Part shown: one piece after another, positions 61,878-64,000 of the stretch
How the letters are laid out: each line of letters opens with the position of its first letter
How positions within the stretch are numbered: the stretch's first letter is position 1
Assembly (NCBI GenBank): GCA_036023115.1
Contig: JAYKKT010000076.1
Location: 3,782,001 to 3,846,000, forward strand
Direction: 5' to 3'
Origin: Brasenia schreberi
Lineage: Eukaryota > Streptophyta > Magnoliopsida > Nymphaeales > Cabombaceae
DNA length: 64,000 nt
Program-made: the position numbers and the translations under genes
Notes under the pieces: model-generated
The model's input: the letters and a program-made list of their open reading frames with translations, nothing else
Told to the model about the DNA's origin: nothing
The model's database searches: none

Positions 61878-62770
61878 TATCCAAATTGATTTGATAATGG
61901 CAAAGAAGACAACACCCCTGTTTGCTTTCTCCCTGGATTCATCCTCGAGAATATGGGATCGTCCCAGTTTTGAGAAAAACATTTTCTTTTTGCCCAGTAA
62001 GAGGGGATTTTCGCCAAAGGTGACTTACCTATATGGTTCTAGTCCTAATTGAGATCATGTATGGAATATCCATGCGTGCATATGCAAGTGAATGATATGG
62101 ATGAGACGCCAGGAAATGTGGTTTCCTAGAGACTAGATGGAATGGTCGAACTTGGAGTCTTATGAAGACCTGCTGCTTCAAGTGAGCGGGCCTTTTGTTG
62201 CTCGATGTTCGAGGTTCTTGCAATTCATTTTCAAGAGGGGACATTTCTTCTAGCTTCGATCCTAAGGACCTTCAGCTTATCATATTTTTCTTTACTTGAG
62301 TCTTAACACTCGCTAATCTAGCAGAGGTTTTACAAGAAAATCAAGCCATGTTTCAAAATTCCTACAAAACGTCGAATTCTCAAACAAAATGAGATTCAAG
62401 TAAGCAAATCCTATTTTTTCTTTAGGATTCCTTGAAATGAATCTTTCTTCACTTGGGATAAGTCGCAGGGATGGGTAAAGAGTTACCACGGTCCCTTCTG
62501 AAGCATCCCGTGGTTTGAGGCAAAGAGGCGGAAAACTGCTCTTTTTGAGCTTTTGGCCTTTTTTCCTTTTTTTCATAGAGGGTCTCCCTTTGGGAGTATT
62601 TTTTCTTTATTCTCTCTTTTCTATAGAAGAAATGATTTTTCATTTTTGATTCAGCTTTCTTTTCGGGAAAGAGATTTTTGTAGGGATTTCTCTTTTAGCT
62701 TTTCGCTAAATTTTCCTTTTTGGAAGAAGAAAAGAAGAGAGGAAAGAAGTATCCCAAGGATTTTTATAGC
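61878..62770 (-). other. Purine-rich 3' region of element D
   Basis: It corresponds to 4899-6086 of element A. The block CCACGGGATGCTTCAGAAGG (near 62500) and the downstream TTTAGGATTCC/ATTTCATTTTGTTTGAG region are shared. The frame 62313-62576 resembles 5398-5601 of element A (LCLKPRDASEGTVVTL in both), but element B does not keep it. Confidence 0.62.
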
Positions 62771-62803
62771 TCTCAGAATTTCAAAATTTTGTTTTTCAAT
62801 TTT

Positions 62804-63169
62804 TTATCTTTTTGAAAATTTTCCAGATTTTTTTGGTTTTTTGAAGTTGAAAAATCTTTCTTTGGAGGCTTGAGAGCTTGGAGGCTTGGGAATGGACGTT
62901 TTGATCCTCCTTTTGGTTTCATTTTTAACCTCATATCCTTCATCAAGTTTAGGATCAGTTTTTTTCTCATGATCTCTATGTGCCCGAGATGAGCTGCTAT
63001 GTGATTGATGTGCCTTAAGTTCATTGCTTAAGGCGTCCATCTTTCTAAAAATTTCTTGGATAGCAGCCAGCTCTTCTCGAGCTTTAGATGATTGGAAAAA
63101 CTGCTTTGATTTACTCAACGAGGATTTCCTTGGCTTTTCATCTATTTCTTGTAAATTTTGGATGCACAA
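62804..63169 (-). pseudogene. gag: gag N-terminal fragment of element D
   Basis: A frame of 121 residues. AAIQEIFRKMDALSNELK followed by a Ser/His-rich stretch and DHEKKTDPK matches the arrangement of the element B gag N-terminus (FEAKIDALSQE, then a charged Lys-rich part). The C-terminal KERFFNFKKPKKSGKF is the ORF2 linker read in another frame, so two distant parts of the element are fused. It is heptad-like in the first third. Whether it is translated is unknown. Confidence 0.6.
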
Positions 63170-63199
63170 GTTTTTGAAAACACTTTTGCGAACCTAAAG

Positions 63200-64000
63200 T
63201 GTAAACATGAAAATTTTCACTCCCTGTTTATGGAACCTAAAGTGAACCTTTTCGTGCCAACGCTTTTGCGAGCGTGCCAGCTAGTTTACTGACTTTTTAG
63301 CGATTGTGGGCAAGGAGACTCTTTTCGCTTAAACCTTCTTAAATCGACGCTCAAGGGTCAGTTTAAGCGCTTAGAAACTTCAATTTTTCAAACAAATATT
63401 TACTTCGAAAGATAAGTGTTTGATAAATTTGGTTCGTGCACTCATTGCAATTTTTATTACGGGGCTTAACATCCCTACTTTTCTTGCAAGTTTTATCTGT
63501 TTAGGCCTGATGTGTGTGTGAAATGTGTGGCCTAATTTCAACGTGGTTTGAGCATTTTGTTCGAGGGCTTTTGGAAGCGAGCGAATGCAGGGATGCTAAA
63601 ATCCTTTTTGGGTTTTTCGAGAGTGATGATGCGAACTCACCCAAATTGAAATTGCAACTCACTCGACTTTAAGTAAACCCACATAAATTGAAGTGCAATT
63701 CTACTTTCACAAAAGTAAACTCACATAAATTAAAGTGCAACTCTACTTTCACAAAAGGTAAACTCACACAAATTGAAATGTGACTCTACTTTCACAAAAG
63801 TAAACTCACCCGAATTTAAGTGCAACTCAACTTTCACAAAAGTAAACTCACACAAATGGAAATGCGATTCTACTTTCACAAAAGTAAACTCACACGACTT
63901 GAAATATATATATAGGTTTTATCCTAAGAGCGGAAAGACTCAAGTGCGCGTGGGTGTACTTGTGTACAATTTAAGAGCGGAAAGGCTAGACTGCGCGTGG
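63200..64000 (-). mobile_element. Type-3 LTR, continues beyond the window
   Basis: It starts TGTAAACATGAAAATTTTC and matches 34393-35336 and 10910 onward, including the tandem array at 63640-63900. The right part is outside the window. Confidence 0.8.
63640..63900 (-). repeat. 42-47 bp tandem repeat in type-3 LTR
   Basis: Units with TCTACTTTCACAAAAGTAAA and CTCACACAAATTGAAATG. The same array as at 34865-35140. Confidence 0.88.

Larger units (their letters stand above)
61860..63199 (-). mobile_element. Element D: pol-less deletion derivative
   Basis: On the minus strand: gag N-terminus (63169-62870), then a scrap of the ORF2 linker (SKNQKNLENFQKDKK around 62830), then the 3' region, PPT and type-4 LTR. 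Protease, RT, RNase H and integrase are absent. The 5' LTR and PBS are not at the right end, where a type-3 LTR starts at 63200. Confidence 0.75.

Overview
This is plant nuclear DNA, heterochromatic in character. One gene-like exon sits at the left edge: the last exon of a BAHD-type acyltransferase, a family of plant specialised metabolism. Almost everything after about 2.7 kb is a stack of decayed transposable elements. Ty3/Gypsy polyproteins with a second (archaeal-type) RNase H, a non-chromodomain integrase and very long LTRs (2-3.5 kb) point to the plant Tat lineage (Ogre/Retand/RIRE2-like). I cannot name the species from the sequence.

Layout. 1-626: 3' exon of the BAHD gene, plus strand. 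627-2738: intergenic DNA with microsatellites. 2739-9789: element A (minus), with 3' LTR, polypurine tract, 3' region and a pol pseudogene, fused at its 5' side to a LINE tail (9790-9900). 10910-12940: a type-3 LTR (minus). 13580-17918: a hAT transposase pseudogene (minus), split by a type-1 solo LTR (14296-16490). 17950-34392: element C (plus), with a truncated type-1 LTR, a type-2 LTR (minus) in gag, protease, RT, RNase H and integrase, and a type-2 solo LTR in integrase with perfect TSD CTATG. 34393-35336: a type-3 LTR cut by element B. 35337-53179: element B (plus), with both type-2 LTRs, PBS, gag, protease, RT, RNase H and integrase, and a type-2 solo LTR with perfect TSD AGGTG. 53180-61859: type-2 and type-4 LTRs nested in one another. 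61860-63199: element D (minus), a pol-less deletion derivative. 63200-64000: another type-3 LTR running off the window.

How the parts work together. In the intact ancestor, Gag forms the particle, protease processes it, RT with RNase H copies the RNA from a tRNA primer at the PBS to the PPT, and integrase inserts the cDNA with 5-bp duplications. Here every copy carries stops, frameshifts or deletions. Gag-pro forms one frame (ORF1) that ends just before a conserved branch-point-like and AG-acceptor-like sequence, after which a second ORF (linker-RT-RNase H-integrase) starts. The four LTR types differ in length but share the same layout: a TATA box inside or beside an inverted repeat, short GAGC...GCTC dyads, and two foldback structures near the 3' end.

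The most interesting signals are in the LTRs: (i) foldbacks whose stems differ between LTR types but stay complementary, which suggests a conserved RNA structure; (ii) a TATA box framed by a perfect 10-12 bp inverted repeat; (iii) a roughly 150-codon sense ORF open in several type-2 LTR copies. Also notable are a nonsense codon shared by elements A and C just after the RT active site, and an inverted copy of a pol segment inserted into element C. All comparisons were made by eye within the window; no database search or alignment was run.
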